This document shows, piece after piece, positions 13,793 through 20,887 of a stretch of 33,639 bases of DNA (position 1 is its first letter; every line of letters begins with the position of its first letter). Origin of the DNA: Lentisphaerota bacterium. Its GTDB lineage: Bacteria; Verrucomicrobiota; Kiritimatiellia; CAIQIC01; Lenti-01. The position numbers and the translations under genes were made by a program. The notes beneath the pieces were generated by a model. It was not told the DNA's origin and did not search any database. It saw only the letters and a program-made list of their open reading frames with translations. The stretch spans positions 1 through 33,639 of the forward strand of contig JAAZFE010000048.1 in the NCBI GenBank assembly GCA_012511885.1, in the 5' to 3' direction.

Positions 13793-14560
13793 ATGCGTAT
13801 ATGGATATTGGCGGCTTTGGTTTGGGGAAGTGTGGCGGGCGGGGCGGTGGCCGAGACGGTGGCCGCGCGACTCATGGCTTCCTATGACGCGGTGCAAACC
13901 CTGAGCTGCGCCATCCGGCGCGACATGCCGCTGCCCGACGGCAACACGATGCGCATGCTCAGCCGCGTGTATTATCAGCGCCCCGACAAGCTGCATGTCG
14001 AGAACCATAGCCCCGTCAAGCGGCGGACGGTGTCGGATGGGACGGTGTTTCGCCAGTACGCGGAGGGTGCGCCAAGGGGATTTTCGCGGCCGGTGGGGGA
14101 GTTGAACGAGGAAATGCTGTTCAACTTGCGCATGGTGCCGGGATCGGCCATGAACCTGCTGGCCATGGTGCAGGACTCGCCGGAGACACTTCTGGACGGC
14201 ACCGCGGAGTTTCCGGTGCGCGCGGCCTATGACCGGGGCCATTCCTACGCGGTGGTCAGTCTGGATGCCGAGGGGCGGCTGGCGCGGTTTGAGATGTTTT
14301 CTTCGGCGGCCATGACGGATTTGCAAGCGCGCACGGATTATTCGGTGTTCGTCGAAGTGCTGCCGGGCGTCTGGATCGCCTGTTTGCAGCAGGCCCGGAT
14401 TTGGATGGAGGGGCTCGAGCGGACGGACACCACCCGGGTGGACAACCCCGTGGCCAACGAGGAAATTCCGGCCGGGTTGTTTGACGGCGCTGGTTTTTTT
14501 GCCGGGGTGGAGTTTGTGGACGATTACAAAAAAATCATGTCGGGCCCGGTAAGCCGTTGA
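13793..14560 (+). CDS. LolA-like periplasmic protein
   Basis: The 255 residues from the ATG at 13793 (GGGAG eight bases upstream) start with a signal peptide, MRIWILAALVWGSVAGGAVAE. The mature part, with an early helix (LMASYDAVQTLSCAIRRDM), RMLSRVYYQRPDKLHVEN and DGTVFRQY, resembles the LolA/LolB-like fold of outer-membrane lipoprotein-sorting proteins, which shuttle lipids or lipoproteins. A genuine LolA would usually be shorter (about 200 residues), so the substrate is open. The next gene, at 14642, is only 81 bases downstream on the same strand. Confidence 0.6.
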   Translation: MRIWILAALVWGSVAGGAVAETVAARLMASYDAVQTLSCAIRRDMPLPDGNTMRMLSRVYYQRPDKLHVENHSPVKRRTVSDGTVFRQYAEGAPRGFSRPVGELNEEMLFNLRMVPGSAMNLLAMVQDSPETLLDGTAEFPVRAAYDRGHSYAVVSLDAEGRLARFEMFSSAAMTDLQARTDYSVFVEVLPGVWIACLQQARIWMEGLERTDTTRVDNPVANEEIPAGLFDGAGFFAGVEFVDDYKKIMSGPVSR

Positions 14561-14641
14561 CATCGGGGCATGGGCTGGGTCAAAATCCGTGGTGAAAGTT
14601 GACAAGAAAAATCCCCCCGAGGGAGAAAGGACAAAGAGACG

Positions 14642-14926
14642 ATGAGAACCGTTGCATGTCTGTTGATTGGGTTGATGATTTTGCTGGCTGTTGCGCCGGC
14701 GGCTTCGGCACAGGGCCGGGGCGGATTCATGGGCTTTATCGCCGGATGCTGCTTTGGCATTCGCGCGGGCGCGGCCTACAACGATGGCAAGGAGCTGCAC
14801 TGGCGCGAGTGGTGCCTGCTGATTCCCTATGCGAACATCGTGTTCATGATCTGGAACGGTGTGGATGGTGCCAACGGCGTGAACAGCGGTGAGCTGGCGG
14901 CCCGTTACGGTGCGATCTATTACTAA
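14642..14926 (+). CDS. Small membrane protein, unknown function
   Basis: The 94 residues begin with a signal peptide or helix (MRTVACLLIGLMILLAVAPAAS), followed by a glycine-rich segment GFMGFIAGCCFGIRAGAAYNDG and a second hydrophobic stretch LLIPYANIVFMIWNG. AAAGGA precedes the ATG by about 12 bases. I do not recognise the family. It is followed by a strong intrinsic terminator at 15001-15037 and sits just upstream of the YidD-domain gene, so a role in the envelope is likely but unproven. Confidence 0.7.
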   Translation: MRTVACLLIGLMILLAVAPAASAQGRGGFMGFIAGCCFGIRAGAAYNDGKELHWREWCLLIPYANIVFMIWNGVDGANGVNSGELAARYGAIYY

Positions 14927-14951
14927 TCTGAATTATTCATCGCTTTGCGTG

Positions 14952-14957
14952 TATAAT
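14952..14957 (+). promoter_or_regulatory. Perfect -10 box upstream of the YidD-domain gene
   Basis: TATAAT stands out in GC-rich DNA, 35 bases before the ATG at 14992. The -35 is weak: CTGAAT at 14928-14933, 18 bases upstream, matches three of six. A transcript starting near 14963 would meet the terminator hairpin within about 40 bases. Confidence 0.4.
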
Positions 14958-14991
14958 TCAGGCTGAACGATTGCCGCATTCGCGCCTATCC

Positions 14992-15891
14992 ATGTTGCGC
15001 AAAAAGATTCCGGGCCTTTTGCCCGGAATCTTTTTTTGTGTCTTGATGATTTTTCTCGTGGAGGGGGGCGCGGTCCGGGCTGAGGGCGGGAACGCGGTCG
15101 GCCGTGCGGAGTCCGCGAGCGGCGTGGCGCTGGAGCTGGGCAACGAATTGCTGGCCGAGGGGCGCTGGGCGGCGGCGCGCGTCGAGGGGCTGCGGGCGCG
15201 CGAGGCGGCGGAGAACGCCATCGAGACGGCCCGGGCGAATCTGCTGATTGGCCAAGCCGCATTGCGCGAGGATGGCGGTGACTCAGCCGCCCGTGATCAT
15301 CTTGAGGCGGCCTGGCTCGAGACGGAGGCTTGTCCGACGGTTCGTTGCGAGGCCGCGCTCGAGTTGGGCCGCGCGGCCTGGGCCGCGGGCGACCGTGCCG
15401 GCGCTTTTCTGCCGCTGAAGTACGCGTTCCAACATGCCGACAACGCGCCGCTGTTCTGGCGCTCGGGCGCCGCGCTCTACTTCTTTATGAAAGGCGACAA
15501 GCGGTTGTGCCGCGCGGAGCCGATGCTGTGGCAAGCGTTGCAGAGCAGCCGCGATGCCTGGCCGCTGTGGGTCTGGCGCGAAGGACGTTTGCCTGCGACC
15601 CGCGGCCCATCGCTGCTCTCCATGCCGGGGCGATGGATTGTGCGGTTGTATCGCACACAAATCGCACCGGCCATTGGAGCGCGGTGCGATCTCGAACCGA
15701 GCTGCTCGGAGTATTTCCGTCAGGCCAGCGCGGCGCACGGGTTGTTGGGATTTCCGATCATGGCCGACCGCTTCGTGCGCGAGCCATCCGTGGTGGTGAC
15801 CAAGGAGAAGCCGGTGGTGATGCCTGATGGACGCATCCGTTATGCCGATCCGCTGGCTGACCATGATTTCTGGCTGAGGAGAAAACAATGA
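14992..15891 (+). CDS. YidD-domain protein with N-terminal helical repeat region
   Basis: The 299 residues from the ATG at 14992 have a signal peptide or helix (about 11-24), then an alanine-rich helical region (about 40-190) resembling tetratricopeptide repeats (LGNELLAEGRWAAARVEG, LELGRAAWAAGDRAGAFLPL). The C-terminal region (about 216-265) is a YidD domain: LYRTQIAPAIGARCDLEPSCSEYFRQA, HGLLGFPIMADRFVR. Free-standing YidD (about 80 residues) aids membrane-protein insertion with YidC; here the domain is fused and no YidC is nearby. The start is uncertain: a TTG at 14971 is in frame, an ATG at 15046 is possible, and a terminator hairpin covers codons 4-16. Its stop overlaps the next start as ATGA. 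Confidence 0.75.
   Translation: MLRKKIPGLLPGIFFCVLMIFLVEGGAVRAEGGNAVGRAESASGVALELGNELLAEGRWAAARVEGLRAREAAENAIETARANLLIGQAALREDGGDSAARDHLEAAWLETEACPTVRCEAALELGRAAWAAGDRAGAFLPLKYAFQHADNAPLFWRSGAALYFFMKGDKRLCRAEPMLWQALQSSRDAWPLWVWREGRLPATRGPSLLSMPGRWIVRLYRTQIAPAIGARCDLEPSCSEYFRQASAAHGLLGFPIMADRFVREPSVVVTKEKPVVMPDGRIRYADPLADHDFWLRRKQ
15001..15037 (+). terminator. Strong intrinsic terminator overlapping the start of the YidD-domain gene
   Basis: AAAAAGATTCCGGGC (15001-15015) pairs perfectly with 15021-15035 around a CTTTT loop, and a 7-T run spans 15031-15037. The matching A run on the 5' side would let it act on both strands. It most simply ends the transcript of the small gene at 14642-14926, yet it lies inside the first codons of the next gene. 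Confidence 0.9.
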
Positions 15892-16787
15892 GTCGCAACA
15901 TGAGATTCCGCGGAGTTCGATCAGCCCGGGGCATGTGTCTGGTTGGCCTGATGCTATGGTTGGCGGGGGCGGGGTGGGTGTTGGGGGAAGAGGCCGGCCG
16001 TCTCGCGTTGAATTTGAGCAATGAGGGGCGTCACGAGGCGGCGGCGACAGAGTATCGCCGTCTGGCATTGGCAGTGGCTGATCCGATTGCGGCCGGACAA
16101 TGGTATTGGTGGGCGGCTCACGAGTACGCGCGAGGGCGGCAGGTCGAGGCGTCGAACCGAATGCTCGATCGGGCCGAGGATGCCGCGCCGCTGGCGTTGA
16201 ACATGCCGGTGGCCTGGCTGAGGGCGGAGAATGCGTCAGTGGCCGGCGATTGGGCGGCGGCCCGGTTTCACTATGACAGTTTGCGGCTCGCGGCGGATGC
16301 CGAGTCCCTGCACGAAACGGCGTTGCGCGGCGCTGCCGCGGCCCGCCTGCGCGAGGGGGACGCGGATGGCGCGCGGCAGACGCTGGCGGGGGACGGGCCG
16401 GAGCTGGTGGCGGCGCGTGAAGCCATGGCGAAGTATGCCGGGCGACGCGACAAGAAACCCTGGGTGGGGGGAGTGCTGGGGCTGGTTCCGGGGCTGGGCT
16501 ATGTCTATTCGGGGGAATATGCCAGCGCGACGCGGTCGTTGATCCTCAACAGCCTGTTCATTTGGGGGATGGTGGAAGCGGCGGATCGGGATTTGTGGGG
16601 AGTCTTTGCCGTGGTGACTTTTGCCGAAATGACCTGGTATTCCGGCAGCATCTATGGCGGGATTGATGCCGCCCACCGGCACAACGCCCGCCGTTTGAAT
16701 GAGACCGCAACCGTCGTGCGCGGCTCCGGCCGCGCCGCGCCCGACATGGCCGCCTGGCCTCTGGTGACTCTGCACTTCCAGTATTAA
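15888..16787 (+). CDS. Repeat-containing membrane protein
   Basis: The 299 residues begin with a signal peptide or helix (about 16-33). A helical repeat region (about 36-185) follows with tetratricopeptide-like segments (LALNLSNEGRHEAAATEYRRL, AAHEYARGRQVEASNRMLDRA). A C-terminal membrane part (about 195-270) starts KPWVGGVLGLVPGLGYVYSGEY; the PGLGxxYxG turn is seen in small membrane families such as DUF5683. The ATG overlaps the stop of the YidD-domain gene as ATGA, so the two are translationally coupled and probably work together. The function is unknown. Confidence 0.7.
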   Translation: MSRNMRFRGVRSARGMCLVGLMLWLAGAGWVLGEEAGRLALNLSNEGRHEAAATEYRRLALAVADPIAAGQWYWWAAHEYARGRQVEASNRMLDRAEDAAPLALNMPVAWLRAENASVAGDWAAARFHYDSLRLAADAESLHETALRGAAAARLREGDADGARQTLAGDGPELVAAREAMAKYAGRRDKKPWVGGVLGLVPGLGYVYSGEYASATRSLILNSLFIWGMVEAADRDLWGVFAVVTFAEMTWYSGSIYGGIDAAHRHNARRLNETATVVRGSGRAAPDMAAWPLVTLHFQY

Positions 16788-16836
16788 TCCTTTTGCTGTT
16801 CTCTCGCCAAAGGGTCCCGTCAAACCGCTCAAAACC

Positions 16837-16859
16837 ATTCTCATATATTATGTGAGAAT
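16837..16859. promoter_or_regulatory. AT-rich palindrome, possible operator
   Basis: ATTCTCATATA, one base, then TATGTGAGAAT: 11-bp arms with a single G-T wobble. Such symmetry is typical of a binding site for a dimeric regulator. It lies 50 bases after the gene ending at 16787 and far (666 bases) from ppdK, so the regulated gene is unclear. It has no T run, so it is not a clear terminator. Confidence 0.45.
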
Positions 16860-17224
16860 AAAGCTGTGGGAAGATGCCAGCCTGAATTGCTTTTCAGCAT
16901 GGCTAACCTGATTCGTGGGCTCGCGGGTTGTCATTACAGCTTAGTCCCGCCCGTTCTGCATCCGGGCCGGGCTTGTCGCGTGCATAATCCAGGCAAGGCG
17001 TCCGTTGTGAGGGAAGAACCCTTTTTTAACGCAAAAGGCGCAAGGGGCGCAAAAGAAACGCAAGCGAGGGATAGGCGGGGGGGGACAAGGAGGGGACGCA
17101 GGGGACGAATGGGACAGAAGGGACGATGGGATGATTATGAAGGATTGGAGAGTTGCGGGGTTTGGGGGAGCAGGGCGGGGGGGGAGTGGTGGAAGGTGGA
17201 AGGTGGAAGGTGGGAGGGGGGGGA

Positions 17225-17346
17225 GGGGGATTCCGCCTGAAGGCGGGACTACGAACGGGGGGCGGGGGGGGCGGGAACAGCCACACGGACCAACACGGAC
17301 CCACACCGACAAACACGGACGCTGCGGACGCCGCTGGCGCGGCGGG
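17225..17346 (+). repeat. Composite direct repeat, region A (includes CACGGAC copy 3)
   Basis: The block starts with GATTCCGCCTGAAGGCGGG and ACTACGAACGGGGGGCGG, then GGGAACAGCCA, four 10-base units (17284, 17294, 17304 as CACCGAC, 17314) and the hairpin CGCCGC-TGGC-GCGGCG (17329-17344). Region B at 20597-20718 is nearly identical over the first 70 bases and in the same orientation. The two copies flank ppdK. Confidence 0.85.
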
Positions 17347-17411
17347 GGAAAAATGGGGGAGGGGAGTTGCGAGATTGCGTGAATGGGGGATTGGTTTTGT
17401 GCGGGGTTCTC

Positions 17412-17440
17412 TTGACAATGGGCGGGGGATGGTGGACACT
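17412..17440 (+). promoter_or_regulatory. Candidate promoter region of ppdK
   Basis: A perfect -35 TTGACA (17412-17417) is followed after 17 bases by GACACT (three of six matches). An alternative -10-like TATTCT lies at 17471-17476, behind TTGCCA at 17450 with a short 15-base spacer. GGAG sits 6 bases before the ppdK ATG. Confidence 0.35.
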
Positions 17441-17525
17441 GCCGCCGATTTGCCACGTTCCGTCGCGTGGTATTCTTTTAGACAGAAGCGGCCCGCGAGG
17501 GTCTTAATAATAAACGGAGAAGAAG

Positions 17526-20273
17526 ATGGCCAAGAAGAAGTATGTGTATTTTTACGGCTTCGGCAAGGAGCACACCGAGGGCGACCAGACGATGCGGGCA
17601 ATTTTGGGGGGCAAGGGCGCGAATTTGTGCGAGATGGCGAACGCGGGTTTGCCGGTGCCGGCGGGGTTTACGATTTCGACGGAGGCGTGCGCGTATTATT
17701 CGTCGCATGATGGGAAGTATCCCGAGGGGATGATGGACCAGTTGAAGGCGCAGTTGCGCAAGCTGGAACGGCTGATGGGCAAGAAGCTGGGGGATCCGAA
17801 GGACCCGTTGCTGGTGTCGGTGCGCTCGGGCGCGGCGATTTCGATGCCGGGGATGATGGATACAGTTTTGAACCTGGGGCTGAACGACAAGTCGATCCTA
17901 GGCTTTATCGAGCGGACGGGCAACGCGCGCACGGGGTGGGACTCGTACCGGCGCTTTATTGACATGTTCGGGGACGTGGTGATGGGGCCGGAGACGGGTC
18001 TGACGCACGGCGACTTTGAAGTGGCGATGGACGCCCTGAAAAAGAAGTACGGCGCGAAGGAGGACACGGACCTGACGGCGGAGCAGCTCAAGGAGTTGTG
18101 TGACATCTATAAGAAGGTGTATCAGCAGAAGGTGAAGAAGCCTTTTCCGCAGGATCCGATGGAGCAGTTGCTGGCGTCGGTGAACGCGGTGTTCAGCAGT
18201 TGGAACGGGGAGCGGGCGGTGAAGTACCGTCAGATTAACAAGGTGACCGGCCTGTTCGGCACGGCGGTGAACGTGCAGGCGATGGTGTTCGGGAACATGG
18301 GCGAGGAGTCGGGGACGGGCGTGGCGTTTACGCGCGACGGTTCGACGGGCTCGGAGCATCCGATGGGCGAATATCTGCTGAACGCGCAGGGCGAAGACGT
18401 GGTGGCGGGCATCCGCACGCCGAAGCATCTGGACGACATGCCGAACGAGGCGAGCCCGATCTGGAAGAAGGCGCACGCGCAGTTGATCAAGATTATGAAG
18501 CGCCTGGAGGAACACTACAAGTATCCGCAGGACGTGGAGTTTACGGTGGAGCAGGGCACGCTGTGGATGCTGCAGACGCGCAACGCGAAGCGCACCGGTT
18601 TGGCGGGCATCCGCTGGGCGGTGGAGATGGCGACGGGCAAGGACTTCTTTACGGGCAAGCGCCAGAAGAAGATTCTGACCGCCGAGGAGGCGCTGGCGAC
18701 GGTGAGCGGCGCGGATCTGGAGCAGCTGCTGTTCCCGATTTTTGACGTGGCGGCGGAGAAGAAGGCCGACTTGCTGACGACGGGGCTGCCGGCGGGTCCG
18801 GGAGCGGGCGTGGGGCAGATCATGTTTACGGCGGGCGACGTGGAAGCGGCCGTGAAGGCGGATGCGAACGCGAAGCTGATTCTGGTGCGCCACGAGACGA
18901 GCCCCGAGGACGTGGGCGGCATGTGGGCGGCGCAGGCGATTCTGACCAGCACCGGCGGCATGACCTCGCACGCGGCCGTGGTGGCGCGCGGCTGGGGCAA
19001 GTGCTGCGTGGCGGGCGCGGGGGCGCTGCAGATTGACTACAAGGCCAAGACGGTCAAGGTGGGCGGCAAGACACTGAAGCAGGGCGACTGGATCAGCCTG
19101 AACGGGACGACGGGCGCGGTGTATGCCGGGCAGATTCCGTCGCAGGCGAGTCCGGTGGTGAGCGCGGTGGTGGGGGGCCGGAAGGCGGCGCAGAAGCATC
19201 CGATTTATCTGATGTACAAGCAGGTGAGCGACTGGGCCGACAAGTACCGCAAGGTGAAGGTGCGCACGAACGCGGACAGTCCGAGCGACGCGGCCGCGGC
19301 GCGCGCCTTTGGGGCGGAGGGCATCGGTCTGACCCGCACCGAGCACATGTTCTTCGAGGGCGAGCGCATTTGGGCCGTCCGCGAGTTTATTCTGGCGGAG
19401 GAACCGAAGGCGCGCAAGAAGGCGCTGGCGAAGCTGCTGCCGCTGCAACGCAGGGACTTCGAGGGCATTTTCAAGGCGATGGACGGCTACGGCGTGACGA
19501 TTCGTCTGCTGGATCCGCCGCTGCACGAGTTTGTGCCGCAGGATGCCGCCGGGCAGGCCGAGATGGCCAAGCGCCTTGGGCTGACGAAGGCGGCGGTGGC
19601 GGCGCGGGTGCAGCAGCTTCATGAGCTGAACCCGATGCTGGGGCATCGCGGCTGCCGGTTGTCGATCACCTATCCGGAGCTGTGCGTGATGCAGACCAGC
19701 GCGATTATCGAGGCGGCCTGCAACGTGGCCAAGACGGGCCGCAAGGTGCTGCCGGAGATCATGGTGCCGCTGATCGGGACCCGCGAGGAGTTCGACTATC
19801 TGGCGGAGATCATCCGCGAGACGGCCGACGCGATCATCAAGGCCAAGAAGGCCAAGGTGAAGTATCTGGTGGGGACCATGATTGAGGTGCCGCGGGCGGC
19901 TTTGGTGGCCGACGAAGTGGCGGAGAGCGCCGAGTTCTTCAGCTTTGGCACCAATGACATGACCCAGATGGCGTTCGGGTTCAGCCGGGACGACATCGGC
20001 AGCTTTCTGCCGGACTACATTGACAAGAAGATTCTGCCGGCGGATCCGTTCCAGACGCTGGACCAGGTTGGCGTGGGCCAACTGGTGGAGATGGGCGTGA
20101 AGCGCGGCCGCAGCAGTCGCCCGACACTCAAGTGCGGGATCTGCGGCGAGCACGGCGGCGATCCGGCGTCGGTCAAGTTCTTCTGCAAGGTGGGTCTGGA
20201 CTACGTGAGCTGCTCGCCGTACCGCGTGCCAATCGCGCGTCTGGCCGCGGCGCAGGCCGCGCTGGGCAAGTAA
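17526..20273 (+). CDS. ppdK: Pyruvate, phosphate dikinase
   Basis: The enzyme interconverts pyruvate, ATP and phosphate with phosphoenolpyruvate, AMP and PPi, serving gluconeogenesis or PPi-linked glycolysis. The 915 residues have full family length. The N-terminal nucleotide-binding domain shows LGGKGANLCEMANAGLPVPAGFTI and SVRSGAAISMPGMMDTVLNLG. The swivelling domain has the phospho-His482 in TGGMTSHAAVVARGWGK, with Thr480 as the site a PPDK regulatory protein would modify. The C-terminal PEP barrel has EGIGLTRTEHMFF, GTMIEVPRAAL, FFSFGTNDMTQM and the catalytic CGICGEHGGDP. It is a single-gene unit with its own terminator, flanked on both sides by the same composite repeat. Codon use looks strongly biased (GCG, CTG, AAG), as for a highly expressed gene. 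Confidence 0.98.
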   Translation: MAKKKYVYFYGFGKEHTEGDQTMRAILGGKGANLCEMANAGLPVPAGFTISTEACAYYSSHDGKYPEGMMDQLKAQLRKLERLMGKKLGDPKDPLLVSVRSGAAISMPGMMDTVLNLGLNDKSILGFIERTGNARTGWDSYRRFIDMFGDVVMGPETGLTHGDFEVAMDALKKKYGAKEDTDLTAEQLKELCDIYKKVYQQKVKKPFPQDPMEQLLASVNAVFSSWNGERAVKYRQINKVTGLFGTAVNVQAMVFGNMGEESGTGVAFTRDGSTGSEHPMGEYLLNAQGEDVVAGIRTPKHLDDMPNEASPIWKKAHAQLIKIMKRLEEHYKYPQDVEFTVEQGTLWMLQTRNAKRTGLAGIRWAVEMATGKDFFTGKRQKKILTAEEALATVSGADLEQLLFPIFDVAAEKKADLLTTGLPAGPGAGVGQIMFTAGDVEAAVKADANAKLILVRHETSPEDVGGMWAAQAILTSTGGMTSHAAVVARGWGKCCVAGAGALQIDYKAKTVKVGGKTLKQGDWISLNGTTGAVYAGQIPSQASPVVSAVVGGRKAAQKHPIYLMYKQVSDWADKYRKVKVRTNADSPSDAAAARAFGAEGIGLTRTEHMFFEGERIWAVREFILAEEPKARKKALAKLLPLQRRDFEGIFKAMDGYGVTIRLLDPPLHEFVPQDAAGQAEMAKRLGLTKAAVAARVQQLHELNPMLGHRGCRLSITYPELCVMQTSAIIEAACNVAKTGRKVLPEIMVPLIGTREEFDYLAEIIRETADAIIKAKKAKVKYLVGTMIEVPRAALVADEVAESAEFFSFGTNDMTQMAFGFSRDDIGSFLPDYIDKKILPADPFQTLDQVGVGQLVEMGVKRGRSSRPTLKCGICGEHGGDPASVKFFCKVGLDYVSCSPYRVPIARLAAAQAALGK

Positions 20274-20295
20274 GCTCGCCGTTTGGTTATGGCGC

Positions 20296-20325
20296 AAGCC
20301 GCCCCTGGTTCAGGGGCGGCTTTTT
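20296..20325 (+). terminator. Intrinsic terminator of ppdK
   Basis: AGCCGCCCCTG (20297-20307), loop GTT, then CAGGGGCGGCT (20311-20321): an 11-bp perfect stem followed by a run of five T, 23 bases after the ppdK stop. Confidence 0.92.
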
Positions 20326-20533
20326 CGTGGTTGTGTTCAATATTCAAGATTCAATATTCAACAACCAATATTCAAGGGGGGGGGGGCGCCGCTGTGCGGC
20401 GAGCGGGGAGCAGGGAGCGGGAGAGGGGGGACAATTTTTAACGCAAACGACGCAAGAGGCGCAAAAGGAACGCAAACGGGCGCCGCTGCGCGGCGAGCGG
20501 GGAGCAGAGAGCGGGGGAGCGGGGCGGGGGGGG

Positions 20534-20580
20534 GGAGTGGTGGAAGGTGAAAGGTGAAAGGTGAAAGGTGGAAGGTGTGG
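20534..20580 (+). repeat. Tandem 7-base repeat (GGTGAAA/GGTGGAA)
   Basis: About five copies of GGTGAAA or GGTGGAA run head to tail. A shorter version, three copies of GGTGGAA, lies at 17186-17210, in both cases just before the shared GATTCCGCCTGAA module. Confidence 0.75.
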
Positions 20581-20596
20581 AAAGTGGAAGGGGGGA

Positions 20597-20718
20597 GGGG
20601 GATTCCGCCTGAAAGCGGGACTACGAACGGGGGGCGGAGGGGGCGGGAACAGCCACACGGACCAACACGGACGAGCACGGACGGACACGGACGCTGGGGA
20701 CGCCGCTGACGCGGCGGG
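20597..20718 (+). repeat. Composite direct repeat, region B (includes CACGGAC copy 4)
   Basis: GATTCCGCCTGAAAGCGGG and ACTACGAACGGGGGGCGG are followed by GGGAACAGCCA, four CACGGAC units (20656, 20666, 20676, 20686) and the hairpin CGCCGC-TGAC-GCGGCG (20701-20716). It is the downstream partner of 17225-17346. Confidence 0.85.
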
Positions 20719-20719
20719 G

Positions 20720-20792
20720 AAAAGAGCCCAAAACAGGCCGAAACAGCTCAAAAACGGTCCAAATTGGCCAAAAACTGGCGAAAATTGGTGAA
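20720..20792. repeat. Phased A-tract array 3
   Basis: Eight A runs are centred near 20721, 20731, 20742, 20752, 20762, 20772, 20782 and 20791, an almost exact 10-base period, directly after the hairpin of CACGGAC copy 4. Array 2 follows the copy 2 block in the same way, though at a greater distance. Curved DNA is predicted. Confidence 0.8.
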
Positions 20793-20887
20793 CAACAGTG
20801 GTTGGGGGGGAGGCAATTGTCAATTGTCAAAGACTGACCCCGAGGGGATACCGAGAGGATAATGGGCGACGGACTGATTCGGGAGGG

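Larger units (their letters stand above)
16788..17525. other. Intergenic region upstream of ppdK with composite repeats (region A)
   Basis: No gene is supported. It holds an AT-rich palindrome (16837-16859), a short module of AACGCAA/GCGCAA repeats (17022-17066), GGTGGAA tandem repeats (17183-17215), a module shared with region B (17225-17270), CACGGAC element copy 3, and a candidate ppdK promoter. The modules come in the same order as in 20435-20718. Confidence 0.7.
20326..20887. other. Intergenic region between ppdK and comEC with composite repeats (region B)
   Basis: No gene is supported. In order it holds an AT-rich stretch with three CAATATTCAA-like units (20336-20375), a G-rich segment GCCGCTGNGCGGCGAGCGGG present twice (20388 and 20482), AACGCAA/GCGCAA repeats between them (20435-20478), tandem GGTGAAA units (20540-20575), the module shared with region A, CACGGAC copy 4, a phased A-tract array, a CAATTGT tandem repeat (20813-20829), and a diverged 3' element next to the comEC stop. 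Confidence 0.7.

Noticed and set aside
16866-17240. 124-codon frame in the ppdK upstream region
   Set aside because: It runs through repeat modules, has no ribosome site and a low-complexity Arg/Gly translation.
17898-20297. A 799-codon minus-strand frame opposite ppdK
   Set aside because: Arg/His/Leu-rich shadow of the strongly codon-biased ppdK gene.
20813-20829. Two overlapping TTGACA-like boxes on the minus strand considered as a promoter
   Set aside because: They are part of a CAATTGT tandem repeat, no -10 follows at usable distance, and they point away from any start codon.
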